Source: Acidimicrobiia bacterium
Lineage (GTDB): Bacteria; Actinomycetota; Acidimicrobiia; Acidimicrobiales; Bin134
DNA length: 64,000 nucleotides
Assembly (NCBI GenBank): GCA_022822905.1
Contig: JAJDYE010000041.1
Location: 1 to 64,000 of the forward strand
Direction of reading: 5' to 3'
This document shows positions 1 through 8,109 of this stretch, piece after piece. Position 1 is the first letter of the stretch. Each line of letters opens with the position of its first letter. The position numbers and the translations under genes were made by a program. The notes beneath the pieces are model-generated. The model was not told where the DNA came from, searched no databases, and saw nothing but the letters and a program-made list of their open reading frames with translations.

Positions 1-60
1 CCGATCGGCCTCCCGGAGCTTGCGGACAATCTGCTCGGGCGTGTGCCTTCGCCTCGCCAT
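1..60 (-). CDS. IS3-family transposase OrfA, N-terminal fragment (cut by window edge)
   Basis: The reverse strand encodes MARRRHTPEQIVRKLREAD, the typical opening of the helix-turn-helix OrfA of IS3-family insertion sequences, which binds the element's ends. The ATG at 60 has a strong GGAGGAGG ribosome site about 10 bases upstream (near 70-77). The gene runs off the left edge, so neither its integrity nor OrfB can be judged. No terminal inverted repeat was identified to its right. The element marks the outer part of an accessory region. Confidence 0.8.
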   Translation of the reverse strand, partial: MARRRHTPEQIVRKLREADR

Positions 61-99
61 AGTCGTGATCCTCCTCCATCCAGCAATACTGGACAACGA

Positions 100-575
100 A
101 CTCTCACAACAGGCGGACCAAACTCAGGGGGTCACGCCAGACGCTCTGCGTGTCTCCAAGAGGATCGAGACTGCTGCTTGGGGCTCACCTGGGAATTCGT
201 CTGGACCACTGAGAGTCAAGGGCCGAAACCTCTGGAACCACTACCTTAACCAGACCCACTTCGATCTCGTCCGCGACGACACCGACTACCTCACAGCCTC
301 ATAGCGGTAATGGGTTCCCCTGATGGAGTCAGACTCAGCTTCATTCAGCCGCCAGTGGTATCCCGCTTTGGCCGCAATACAAACAGAGACCCTCCAAAGA
401 GCCGCCAGGGCGATCACCAGAATGTGGACCCTGGGTCCGGCTCAGGAGATCGGCCGGACGATGACGGCCACGATCAGCAGGTATCTGTACCTGAAAGACG
501 ACCAGCTCAAGGCCCCATCGGCCTTGTGAACCTTGCCGGGCCTGTTGGCCGACAGAGACAGCTGAGCAAAACAGC
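100..575. other. Stretch without a supported gene; possible gene remnants on both strands
   Basis: No intact gene is convincing here. The plus strand has an open frame without a good start that ends at 304 (tail LVRDDTDYLTAS), which reads like a protein C-terminus. The minus strand, read from about 575 to 285, gives a membrane-like sequence with hydrophobic runs LLIVAVIV and LVIALAALW in one frame, interrupted by a single TGA. Both look like decayed fragments next to the insertion sequence. Neither can be assigned to a family by eye. Confidence 0.3.
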
Positions 576-581
576 AGCTTG

Positions 582-1373
582 ATGGTCTCAGGGATGGAGA
601 TTGCCGCGGCGGTGGCGGCGAGACACCGAGAACTCGACAGCGTTTTTGAAGCCATTGACCCGAAGACCCTGTTGGAGGCCTCTGAGCTGCCCGGGTGGAG
701 CCGGCTGACCATCGTGTGCCATCTCAGGTACGGGGCTCAAGCGAGCGAACGGATGACAAGTGACGCGCTGGCCGGACGGCCGACTGCCTTCTATCCCGAC
801 GGCAGGTCGGCACAAAGACCCCCAACGCTTTGGCCCGGCCCAGGTGAGAACGCCTCAAATGTCGTCCGGTCGCTCAGAGAGTGCAGTGCGGCGCTCGACG
901 AGTTGTGGGCACAAATCCCTGCTGAGACATGGGAGACGACAACGACTCGCGAACCGGAGGACAACCCTGAACTTGGCTCCATCACTCTGCTGCAACTCGC
1001 GATCTTGAGATTGACCGAGGTCGAGGTACACGGAACCGACCTCCACCTCGGCCTCTCCGATTGGAGCAACACGTTCATCAATGCCGCACTCCCCATGAGG
1101 ATCGCCTGGCTCCCGCAACAGCACTCTCCCAGCCAAGCCTCATCAGGCTCATGGAACCTCGTGGCCACCGACGGTCCGTCGTTCAACGTGGCAGTGTCCC
1201 AGGGTGAGGTATCGGCTTCTCAATCCGCGCATGATGCAGCTGATGCGACTATCTCAGGTTCCAAGGCTGATCTGCTGGGATTCCTCTTGGGCCGGGTCGC
1301 CATCGCAGAACTCGCTTTCAGCGGAGATGAAAGCGCCGCACTTCAATTCACCACTTCCTTCCCTCCCCTGTAG
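582..1373 (+). CDS. Mycothiol-dependent maleylpyruvate isomerase-family (DinB-like) protein
   Basis: This 263-residue protein has the hallmarks of the MDMPI_N/DinB four-helix fold. The sequence LPGWSRLTIVCHL carries His47, and E-V-E-V-H-G-T-D-L carries Glu146 and His150, matching the metal-binding His...Glu-x3-His pattern of this family. Members use mycothiol or bacillithiol for isomerisation or thiol transfer, and the substrate cannot be predicted here. The C-terminal 100 residues fit the SCP2-like second domain. A TTG at 579 lies directly before the ATG at 582 and an in-frame ATG lies at 594; none has a clear ribosome site. It stands alone in the island and is probably cytoplasmic. Confidence 0.75.
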   Translation: MVSGMEIAAAVAARHRELDSVFEAIDPKTLLEASELPGWSRLTIVCHLRYGAQASERMTSDALAGRPTAFYPDGRSAQRPPTLWPGPGENASNVVRSLRECSAALDELWAQIPAETWETTTTREPEDNPELGSITLLQLAILRLTEVEVHGTDLHLGLSDWSNTFINAALPMRIAWLPQQHSPSQASSGSWNLVATDGPSFNVAVSQGEVSASQSAHDAADATISGSKADLLGFLLGRVAIAELAFSGDESAALQFTTSFPPL

Positions 1374-1407
1374 CCCCCGACTGTCAACGGCCTCCATCAG
1401 TTTCAGA

Positions 1408-1659
1408 CTACGCCTGTCGTTGGCTCATGAGCCCCACGATGGCGCCGAAGCCCATCTTGTAGGTTGTGGAGCATGTCTCGGTTGCGGTCCTGATCTGGTC
1501 CGAGTCGCCGCCGACCATGGCTAACAGCACGTGCAGGGCCAGCGCCAGGAGGGTTAGGGCGAAAAGTGTTGAGTAGACCAGCTTGAAGCGGGGTGTCAGC
1601 TGACCTTGCGCCGTTTCGCTCGCTGGCCCTCGAATCTGGATAGGTTCTTGGCTGTCCAC
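1408..1659 (-). CDS. Small single-pass membrane protein, unknown function
   Basis: This 83-residue protein has a polar N-terminus, one strong transmembrane helix (about residues 27-52, LVYSTLFALTLLALALHVL) and a conserved-looking tail ETCSTTYKMGFGAIVGL. I have an impression of similar tails in small actinobacterial membrane proteins, often near mobile DNA, but I cannot name a family. The GTG at 1659 is only 19 bases from the start of the divergent gene at 1679. A TATAT-type hexamer overlaps that gene's -10 box, so the mRNA may lack a leader. Confidence 0.6.
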   Translation of the reverse strand: MDSQEPIQIRGPASETAQGQLTPRFKLVYSTLFALTLLALALHVLLAMVGGDSDQIRTATETCSTTYKMGFGAIVGLMSQRQA

Positions 1660-1666
1660 ACCTAGA

Positions 1667-1672
1667 TATACT
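1667..1672 (+). promoter_or_regulatory. -10 box TATACT for a leaderless transcript
   Basis: TATACT lies exactly six bases before the ATG at 1679. A -35-like TTCTTG sits at 1645-1650 with a 16-base spacer. The predicted transcription start coincides with the start codon. The same bases read on the other strand give a -10-like GTATAT six bases before the GTG at 1659. Confidence 0.6.
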
Positions 1673-1678
1673 GCCCAA

Positions 1679-3067
1679 ATGGGACATTGGTCCGAGGATC
1701 TCGTTGAAGAGCTTGCTCAGAGCCTCGGGGAGAGCCCTGATCGACGCCTGTTGGTGGAGTTGCTCGGCGAAGTCGGAAGAGAGATCGATGTATTGGCGGG
1801 CCGGAGCTTCCACCCGCTTCGCCGGGCTACCGCGATCATCGAGTCAAGCGGATTGCCGTTGGTAGACGTACCGGACTTGCAGGTCGGCTCCATGGAGACG
1901 GCGTCGGGGCCATGGGCGGTGCCCGATCCCGTCAACCCCCAGATGGCGACGACGTTGCAAATTGCCGCCATCGGCTCCCCGGTTCGCAAGGCTGCACCTG
2001 TGGCCGATGCCCTCTGGATTGCGGGCGAGCTTGTCGCCGCCGCCTCACAGGCCAGCCTACTCAAGGGTGCCTATGTCCTTCACTGGCTTGATCTGCATTT
2101 CGACCAAGAGCAGCACAAGGACCTGTTCCGCCACGTGATGGACCCTGAGGTCCGGTTCTATGTCCCGGTTCTTGGCACATCGGACAAGGGTTGGTGGTTT
2201 CAGATTTCCCGGCGTCTCATTTGGGTGACCAACGAGACCAACGACGAGGGCCGGCTCTTGGAGTTGTTGCTGGATGGGACGACCAGCGATGAGGCCATCC
2301 CCCTTGTAGCCACCGAGCCGGTACTGATCGCTGCCCCGATGACGCGACAACCTGTGGAATGGGCCTTCGCCGCTCGCATCTGGACCGACGAGATCAAGCG
2401 TCCCAATGACCGGCCGTGGAACATCCTGGCCGGGGCGATCCACGGTCACGGCGTACCGACCATCACCCTGGACCCCGTCTCGACCCCCCAGGAGATCGCC
2501 TGCCAAGTGGTCCTGAAGGGATACTGGCATGGCTACATCGGGGCCGAAGAGCCGGCATTAGCAAGGGCCGTCGCGACTGCCTACCCCCAACCGGTAGAGC
2601 GCATTCAGCGTCAGACCCGTGCCCCGACCAGGGAGTCGGCAGCTGCGATGCTGCTAGAGCAACTGATCCGCCCTGGATTCGACCCAGCGCAAGGTGCCGA
2701 GCGAACCCGTCGATACGTGCGCCGAAAGGCGAGCATCGTCGTGATGGAACACCGCAAGCGGGAGGCGCCGGACCGCTATCCATGGACGCACGTCGGGATC
2801 AGTGAGCGGCGTTACTACAAGCTGCTGCCACTGTTTGCCGAGAAGGTCGATGGCCGTTACGACTACGACCACGGTGATGTCATTGCTCGAATGAAAGCTC
2901 ACCTAGAAGAGCGGGATCAAAAGCGCGAGATTCGAACAGCCGCCCTCGGTCTCCTCCGGTCGCGCGGCTTCAGCGAGGCTGCCGCGCGAAAGTGGCTACA
3001 ACGCCATGAACCGGAACAAGCGATCAATGCGTGGCCACGCGGCCAGCGACCAGTCCAGGAAGTTTAG
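1679..3067 (+). CDS. Hypothetical protein with HTH-like C-terminal region
   Basis: The product has 462 residues and no family I can name. Residues 22-70 (RRLLVELLGEVGREIDVLAGRSFHP followed by LVDVPDLQVGS) loosely recall the head-tail connector fold of phage gp6-like proteins, but the rest does not fit. The C-terminus is basic and helical, with a segment HVGISERRYYKLLPLFA that resembles a helix-turn-helix or MerR-type recognition helix and a second helical repeat around GFSEAAARKWL. There is no signal peptide or membrane segment. Its start is fixed by the TATACT box six bases upstream. DNA binding is possible but unproven. Confidence 0.65.
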   Translation: MGHWSEDLVEELAQSLGESPDRRLLVELLGEVGREIDVLAGRSFHPLRRATAIIESSGLPLVDVPDLQVGSMETASGPWAVPDPVNPQMATTLQIAAIGSPVRKAAPVADALWIAGELVAAASQASLLKGAYVLHWLDLHFDQEQHKDLFRHVMDPEVRFYVPVLGTSDKGWWFQISRRLIWVTNETNDEGRLLELLLDGTTSDEAIPLVATEPVLIAAPMTRQPVEWAFAARIWTDEIKRPNDRPWNILAGAIHGHGVPTITLDPVSTPQEIACQVVLKGYWHGYIGAEEPALARAVATAYPQPVERIQRQTRAPTRESAAAMLLEQLIRPGFDPAQGAERTRRYVRRKASIVVMEHRKREAPDRYPWTHVGISERRYYKLLPLFAEKVDGRYDYDHGDVIARMKAHLEERDQKREIRTAALGLLRSRGFSEAAARKWLQRHEPEQAINAWPRGQRPVQEV

Positions 3068-3183
3068 CTGGGCACCAGTAGGCAGCCGGTGGCCGGGTCT
3101 CGATGGTTCGATGCAACCCCTCTCAACAAGCGGCACCGACAAGCAGCGAATTGCCAGGCTTCGCCGGGGCGAACCACTTCGGG

Positions 3184-4005
3184 TTACTGCCGGATGAGCA
3201 AACTGAGGGCTTCGTCGTCGTTGGCCAGCAGCTGCTTACTGCGCTGCTCGAGGATGCAGAGTTGGTCCATTTGATCCAAGCAGACAGCTATGCGTTCGAG
3301 ACGGTCTGCTGCTTCGGCTTGTTCGGGCCGATCGCACAGTTGGACATAGTGCAGTCGCGCTTCGGCTTCGAGTGCTCCGTACCTGACAGCGATCTCTCGG
3401 GAGATGAACACTGGTGCAGGGTCTTGGCGCGCGAACACATCTCGACTGTCGATAGTCCATCCGTCGGGTGTCTGGAGCAGGTCTTCGGCTGCTTCTCGCC
3501 GCAAGCGTCTGAGCCGTTTCCAGAAGCCGCCGAAGCCGGGGGCTTCGTCGTCAAGACCGCTGAGGTTATGGGCGAATCGTCGATACATCTGTGGGATGTT
3601 GCCCAGAAGCCAAGCGAGGGAGGCCGCGCTAGCGGGCGCGAGCACCCTCATTGCAAGCGACGTAGGCGGCATGTCTGCGCTGAGCCCGATGTAAGCGAGC
3701 ATCAGCAGTGTTGCAAGTACGACCCGATTCAGTGTGGAGATTCCGTATCGCAGCAGCTCGCGATCGCGGTTGAGCATCTCGATGGGGGATTTGGAACGCC
3801 TGATTCGTTCGGTCAGAGCAAAGGTGATGGCGTAGGCAATTGCACCGACGGTGAGTCCTACCGCCAGCGTGCCTGCCAGGGACTCGGGAGCAACTCGGCC
3901 CACGTGATACCCGAAGTAGGCGGCCGCGCCAAGTGTTGCGGTACGGAACGAGAATAATTGCCGCAATCGCTCGCGACGCGCTTGGGGATGAGTGATGATT
4001 GGCAT
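3184..4005 (-). CDS. Hypothetical four-pass membrane protein
   Basis: The product has 273 residues. The N-terminal half carries four hydrophobic segments: around FRTATLGAAAYFGYHVG, LAVGLTVGAIAYAITFA, VVLATLLMLAYIGLS and APASAASLAWLLG. A charged cytoplasmic C-terminal half follows, with EARLHYVQLCDR and helical Leu-rich repeats. I chose the ATG at 4005, which opens MPIITHPQ and has AGGAAGGAT about 12 bases upstream; an in-frame start at 4071 would add a Cys-rich stretch without a ribosome site. Function unknown; the neighbours are unrelated island genes. Confidence 0.6.
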   Translation of the reverse strand: MPIITHPQARRERLRQLFSFRTATLGAAAYFGYHVGRVAPESLAGTLAVGLTVGAIAYAITFALTERIRRSKSPIEMLNRDRELLRYGISTLNRVVLATLLMLAYIGLSADMPPTSLAMRVLAPASAASLAWLLGNIPQMYRRFAHNLSGLDDEAPGFGGFWKRLRRLRREAAEDLLQTPDGWTIDSRDVFARQDPAPVFISREIAVRYGALEAEARLHYVQLCDRPEQAEAADRLERIAVCLDQMDQLCILEQRSKQLLANDDEALSLLIRQ

Positions 4006-4121
4006 TGTGGGGCGATCCTTCCTAGCTCTGTGCGGTAGTTCGCAACCACCACACTGGCATCGGCGGCTCACCCAATAGCGGAGCTTCCTGCCCGAGCCAA
4101 CAACCTCTGTGGACAGAGCAA

Positions 4122-4349
4122 GTGCGCAATCTCGTCTTGCATAACGCCGCCACTAACTCAACCGCTCTCGCTGCCACACTCCGCACCTCAGTACCACTAC
4201 TCGGAGCGGGTATCGACCGGATTGTCCGAGGAGCAGTTCTTCAAGAATGCCGACCGCTCGAGCTAGCCGCCAGAGCCAGAATCGTGCTCGACACCGCGTC
4301 GAATCTCAAGCCCTCTGAGTTCGCAGATCTGCTCGGCCTGGCTGACTAA
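4122..4349 (+). CDS. Doubtful small ORF, possible fragment of a helical-repeat protein
   Basis: This 75-residue frame has a plausible amino-acid composition (LGAGIDRIVRGAVLQ, LELAARARIVLDTAS, PSEFADLLGLAD). The frame stays open upstream to 4026 with no good start, so it may be the C-terminal remnant of a longer gene. No ribosome site or -10 box is visible. It lies in an otherwise gene-free stretch between 4006 and 4416. Confidence 0.3.
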   Translation: MRNLVLHNAATNSTALAATLRTSVPLLGAGIDRIVRGAVLQECRPLELAARARIVLDTASNLKPSEFADLLGLAD

Positions 4350-4416
4350 AGCCAGCCGACATACAGCCTGGCCTCCTGATAGCTAGCGGCGGTCGCTGCT
4401 TCTTGCAGGTGACCGG

Positions 4417-5697
4417 TCAGGTCGTGTCAACCTGCGCCGGAGGAGTGCCAGTCAGTTCTTCGAACTCCTCGGGAGTCGACAGTTTGTCCACGAGCAGGTC
4501 GATCCACGCTTGGCTGTACAGGTAGCGCTTGAAGCTGGTGATGTACTCCGCGTACTTGATGTCCAGCGTCCCATCCGGTTCGCCGCGGTCGGGCCGCGCC
4601 CCCAGGGTCCTCGACAACAGCGCATGCTGGTTCGTGTTGAGCTTGTAACCAGTCCGCCTCTGCACCTCGTCTATTACCTGTGTAGCGCGGAAATTGGGGC
4701 GGGCTGCCGGTTTGGTCAGCACGACATATCTGTCGAGGGTTTCTTCAAGCTCCGTGGGCACTTCGCCGGGTCGAACGAAATATGCCACGACATCAGGACT
4801 TCTTCCCGAAGCCGGTACGGCGGGGATGAATGCGACACGCATCATGTATGTGGGGTCTGCGAGGAGGTCGGCAGTCGCTTCGTAGGCTCGGGCGAGCACG
4901 GCTTGTACGTCAAGCGGCAGCGATGCTTGGAGCTTCTTGCGTGACCCAAGCACGTCGGGATCGCGGAAGCCTGAGAGCTGCAATGGCACCGACAGCTTCT
5001 CTCCGAGCGCGTATTCGTCGCCGAAGACGTCCACGAGGACGGCCTCGGTTTTCAGCAGCCCTGCTTGTGCCAGTGGAATGACGACATAGTCGAGTGCTGG
5101 AAGGTGCCGATGCGCGACGGCATTTCGAATCTCGACCCAAAGTGCAAGGTTCTCCCGGATGCCGCGGTACTCAGCGTCGGCGAATGCTCTGCCAATCAAT
5201 TCAAGCGTGTCCAGCGACTGCTCGGTGCCATCAACGAGAACTGGCTCACCAGACGAGTCAAGTCGCCTCCATTCCTTGCCCTCTCGCTGAAGCAGCGCCA
5301 ACCCCAGACTGTTCCATGCGGTAACGAACAACAACGAGAATGCCCCGGTTCGAAACGCGCTTGTCGGGTCGTTCCAGACGCGCAGCGCCTCGAGGCACGA
5401 AGCCCTCGCATGTTGTAGCTGGACCTGCCATTCGACTTCCTCTGCACCGACGGGGTGCGCGCCGAGCGACACGATCTGTGTCTCGAGGTCGGCGATGCGG
5501 TCCGTCTGCCGCGAACGCCGCGATGTCTCCACACCAAGCGTGCCCCGGATGAAGCGGTCGAACCTCCGACCGTGAGAAGACCCGTCATCCCAAGTCTCTC
5601 GTTCCAGCTGGCTCTTGGAGACTCCGTTGCCGTTGTCCCACAGCGCAAGAAGCTCTTGAGCAAGTTCAACGTCAGCGTCACTCGGGGGCTGGGACAT
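4417..5697 (-). CDS. DUF3644 domain-containing protein
   Basis: This 426-residue protein matches the DUF3644 pattern in its middle: residues around HARASCLEALRVWNDP and FRTGAFSLLFVTAWNSLGLAL, then IRNAVAHRH, which also resembles the conserved Arg/Asn/His segment of HEPN-like nucleases (R-x4-6-H: RNAVAH). DUF3644 proteins are common in defence islands and are often considered HEPN-related; that link is established only loosely. The N-terminus ELLALWDNGNGVSKSQLERETW reads as a winged-helix-like segment. The ATG at 5697 has AAGGGACC upstream. Nearby abortive-infection and restriction genes favour a defence role. Confidence 0.7.
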   Translation of the reverse strand: MSQPPSDADVELAQELLALWDNGNGVSKSQLERETWDDGSSHGRRFDRFIRGTLGVETSRRSRQTDRIADLETQIVSLGAHPVGAEEVEWQVQLQHARASCLEALRVWNDPTSAFRTGAFSLLFVTAWNSLGLALLQREGKEWRRLDSSGEPVLVDGTEQSLDTLELIGRAFADAEYRGIRENLALWVEIRNAVAHRHLPALDYVVIPLAQAGLLKTEAVLVDVFGDEYALGEKLSVPLQLSGFRDPDVLGSRKKLQASLPLDVQAVLARAYEATADLLADPTYMMRVAFIPAVPASGRSPDVVAYFVRPGEVPTELEETLDRYVVLTKPAARPNFRATQVIDEVQRRTGYKLNTNQHALLSRTLGARPDRGEPDGTLDIKYAEYITSFKRYLYSQAWIDLLVDKLSTPEEFEELTGTPPAQVDTT

Positions 5698-5847
5698 TCG
5701 GTCAGGGTCCCTTGATCGCAATCACCGTCCCCCGATACACAAATGAACGCCACGGCGACGTACAGCCCCGCGATTCATACGAGGACACCACAGCTCGGGC
5801 ACTCATTGTGGGAGGAAGAACAGACATTTGCTCCAACTCTGCGTGAT

Positions 5848-6051
5848 TCATTCAGACATTGGGGCCCCGTTGATGGGAGCATCCTCCATGCGCTCCATGA
5901 CACGATCCAGCCTTCTCTCCAGGAAGCTGGCCTGGCGGTCGATCACCCAATCGCGAACAGGCGGCGCGAGAAGTATCAAGAGCGCCATAACGACGGCAAT
6001 CCATTGTTTCGCTCGTCTCGGCAACCAGTACAGGAAGATTGGAAAACTCAT
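5848..6051 (-). CDS. Small single-pass membrane protein, unknown
   Basis: This 67-residue protein has one transmembrane helix (WIAVVMALLILLAPPVRDWVI, about residues 17-37) and a charged amphipathic C-terminus (LERRLDRVMERMED). A TATTCT -10 box exactly six bases before the ATG supports it as a real, leaderless gene. It lies between the DUF3644 and phospholipase-D-like genes, both on the same strand. The gap 6052-6167 contains only its promoter. Function unknown. Confidence 0.5.
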   Translation of the reverse strand: MSFPIFLYWLPRRAKQWIAVVMALLILLAPPVRDWVIDRQASFLERRLDRVMERMEDAPINGAPMSE

Positions 6052-6057
6052 GGTCTA

Positions 6058-6063
6058 AGAATA
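6058..6063 (-). promoter_or_regulatory. -10 box TATTCT for a leaderless transcript
   Basis: On the minus strand TATTCT is followed by six bases and the ATG at 6051. This is the same geometry as nine other gene starts in the window. Confidence 0.5.
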
Positions 6064-6167
6064 CGAACGGCAGTGACAATTGGGCTGGGACTCATCCACA
6101 GAGCATCCCCCTCTTGGCTAGTCGCCACACTTGGGAGACATCAGTGGATGCTATGGCGTAGGACAGG

Positions 6168-6821
6168 TCACCTGGGAGGTCCGGGCGGCGGCTCGCGAAT
6201 GGATTTGTTACTCGCAGTCGGTGTGTGCCTGACCAAGACGGCGAACCGGGCAAGGGCCAATGCGGCTGACACAAGCGCTGGCATGCAACCGGCCCCTGCG
6301 GTTTCCTTTTCTTTTGGCCGCGCTTTCTCCATGACCCGGTCGGTGACGTCCCACGCCTGGCGCTCTAGCCAGACAACTTGCTTGAAGGCCGCTTCCCGGT
6401 CCTCCTCGACAGCCTCGACCATCGTCTCTACGTTCGCGCTCAACCCGGCCATCGTTAGGTTGGCAGACCCCGCCAGCACTGCGATCGGCTGTCCCTCAGG
6501 CCCTTCTACGGCGAACACCTTGGAATGGGCGTTGGCTTTCCCTTTCTTGTTCTTGTCAGTCCGGTACCAATTGAGAATCCGAACATCGGGGCGCGAGATG
6601 AACTCCGCGGCTTCGGCGGCATCGCTGGCTTCGAAGTTGTCCATCCCAGTTCGCAGGTCACCGACGACCACCGTCACGGGCCTCTTCGCTGCCCTGCGAG
6701 CCAGCCAAGCCAGCCCTGCCATCGACGCGAACCCGGTTACGACATGGAGATGCCCAGCCGGATAATCGCCCAAGAACCGCTCGATCCGCACCATCGCATC
6801 AGAATCAAATCCAGGTTCCAT
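6168..6821 (-). CDS. Phospholipase D-like domain protein with C-terminal membrane segment
   Basis: This 217-residue protein carries one PLD-type motif: His99-Ser-Lys101 (AHSKVFAVEG) followed by GSANLTMAGL, where Ser119 and Asn121 complete the HxK...GSxN active-site pattern. Single-motif members act as dimers in nucleases and lipid hydrolases. The last 35 residues contain a hydrophobic stretch (ALVSAALALARFAVLV) that could anchor the protein in the membrane. The ATG at 6821 opens MEPGFDSDAMVRIERFL, and longer in-frame starts add low-complexity sequence. In a defence island a DNA- or membrane-damaging effector is plausible; this is inference. Confidence 0.75.
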   Translation of the reverse strand: MEPGFDSDAMVRIERFLGDYPAGHLHVVTGFASMAGLAWLARRAAKRPVTVVVGDLRTGMDNFEASDAAEAAEFISRPDVRILNWYRTDKNKKGKANAHSKVFAVEGPEGQPIAVLAGSANLTMAGLSANVETMVEAVEEDREAAFKQVVWLERQAWDVTDRVMEKARPKEKETAGAGCMPALVSAALALARFAVLVRHTPTASNKSIREPPPGPPR

Positions 6822-7084
6822 AGAGCCAAGTGCCGAGCATCGTAGGGGCGGGAGGCATCCGCTCCACAACCTTCGAAGCAGGAAACCCGCGACTAGAGCA
6901 GTGGCCTGGTTTCGAAACCCCTCCGAATTCCCACAACCGCCCCCCAAACCCCACCACTCAAAGAGACGCTGCCTCCCGGAGCCGAACCGGCCCTGAGTTC
7001 AGAGCGTCATCCCCGGTGCGGCAAGCGCTACTTGATCGGCGAACTCACTCATAAATCCCAGGAGCTTCGATAACTGGAGGCCAG

Positions 7085-7090
7085 TAGAAT
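7085..7090 (+). promoter_or_regulatory. Candidate -10 box TAGAAT upstream of the Abi_C gene
   Basis: TAGAAT is the best TANNNT hexamer before the gene at 7122 and would give a leader of about 25 bases. No good -35 is seen. The region 6822-7121 holds no gene. Confidence 0.35.
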
Positions 7091-7121
7091 GACAGAATTG
7101 TGATTCCGAACCTGCCTAGTT

Positions 7122-7967
7122 ATGAGTAGGCACCCAACGAGCGCGGAGGTTGCAGCTGCGCTCGGCGCGTTTGTCGGCGGGGGCGACGGCCCAAAGCACA
7201 CAGAGCTGACGCGCGCTTTCTCCCGGGCAGGCTACGGAGGTGTATGCCCCTATGACTCCTTGAGCAAAGACTTCCAGGCCAAGCCGAACAAGGAGACCAG
7301 GGTCAGGGACACCGTTGAGGCGGCAGTTTGTGACCCTCATCGCGCCCGCGAACTGATCGACTCCTTGCTCACGGAATACCGGGCATTTGGCTTCTTCACA
7401 GCGGGGAGCGACCCGGCAAGAGAGACCAACCGCCACGCGAATGTGCGGGCCCTCCAAAAGGCGTTCGCCCGGATTGACTGGGAGCTTGATGATGAAGGCG
7501 ATCTGCGGCCCGCTGGGGTCGGCGCAGTTGGCTCCGTCGAGGGTCGGCCCGCGATTGATGATCAGCTCGAAAGGCTTCGTAGGGCCGCCGATGACCCAGC
7601 CCTCCTACTGGGTACTGCTAAGGAGATGCTCGAGTCAACGGCGAAGTACGTCCTCGAGGTTTTCAAAGTTCCCTATGGCCCGCGAATATCGTTCGACGAG
7701 CTGTGGCATCACGCCCGCGACCGGCTCAGACTTCTCCCCCAGCATGTCGACACCTCGCAGCCCGGAGGAACACAGGTTCAGGCGATGCTCGGAGCCTCTT
7801 GGACTATCGCAAAAACGGCGAACGAACTCCGGAATCTCGAAGGCACTGGTCACGGACGGACTCTGCCGACCGGAGTGACGCCTGAAATGGCCTTACTGGT
7901 TGTGCGCGAGGCGTGCTCAGTCACCGAACTGCTTTTGTCCACCCTTGATCGCATGATGGGCCGATGA
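7122..7967 (+). CDS. Abortive-infection family protein with Abi_C domain
   Basis: This 281-residue protein has a C-terminal Abi_C-type domain (about residues 150-280). The pattern is DDPALLLGTAKEMLESTAKYVLE, then a middle helix, then ASWTIAKTANELRNLEGTGHGRTLP with its conserved RN...GTGHGR, and a final helix VVREACSVTELLLSTLD. The domain occurs in phage-exclusion proteins and is thought HEPN-like; the R-N...H residues fit an RNase-type site. The N-terminal 120 residues are unassigned. It sits 142 bases before a Toprim-like gene on the same strand, suggesting a two-gene module. Confidence 0.75.
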   Translation: MSRHPTSAEVAAALGAFVGGGDGPKHTELTRAFSRAGYGGVCPYDSLSKDFQAKPNKETRVRDTVEAAVCDPHRARELIDSLLTEYRAFGFFTAGSDPARETNRHANVRALQKAFARIDWELDDEGDLRPAGVGAVGSVEGRPAIDDQLERLRRAADDPALLLGTAKEMLESTAKYVLEVFKVPYGPRISFDELWHHARDRLRLLPQHVDTSQPGGTQVQAMLGASWTIAKTANELRNLEGTGHGRTLPTGVTPEMALLVVREACSVTELLLSTLDRMMGR

Positions 7968-8109
7968 TCACCTGCGAATCAACCGACGACCACCCCACCG
8001 AATGGCGATCTTGACGAGCAAGACACAACCATCTTCTTGGCCTTCCGGTCTGTCTGTTGCCTCACCCTCGATAGCCATGCCTCTGACCCATCTTCCTTGG
8101 AGCAATTGA

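Noticed and set aside
5743..6765. Open frame of 340 codons on the plus strand
   Set aside because: It runs opposite the PLD-like gene, which has a clear HxK...GSxN motif, and opposite the small membrane gene with its own -10 box.
6966..7034. tRNA-like bases (CTCCCGGAGCCGAACCGG) on the minus strand
   Set aside because: A 4-bp T-stem with a TTC loop can be drawn, but no matching acceptor stem or anticodon arm was found, so it is not a tRNA and only weakly suggests an attachment-site remnant.
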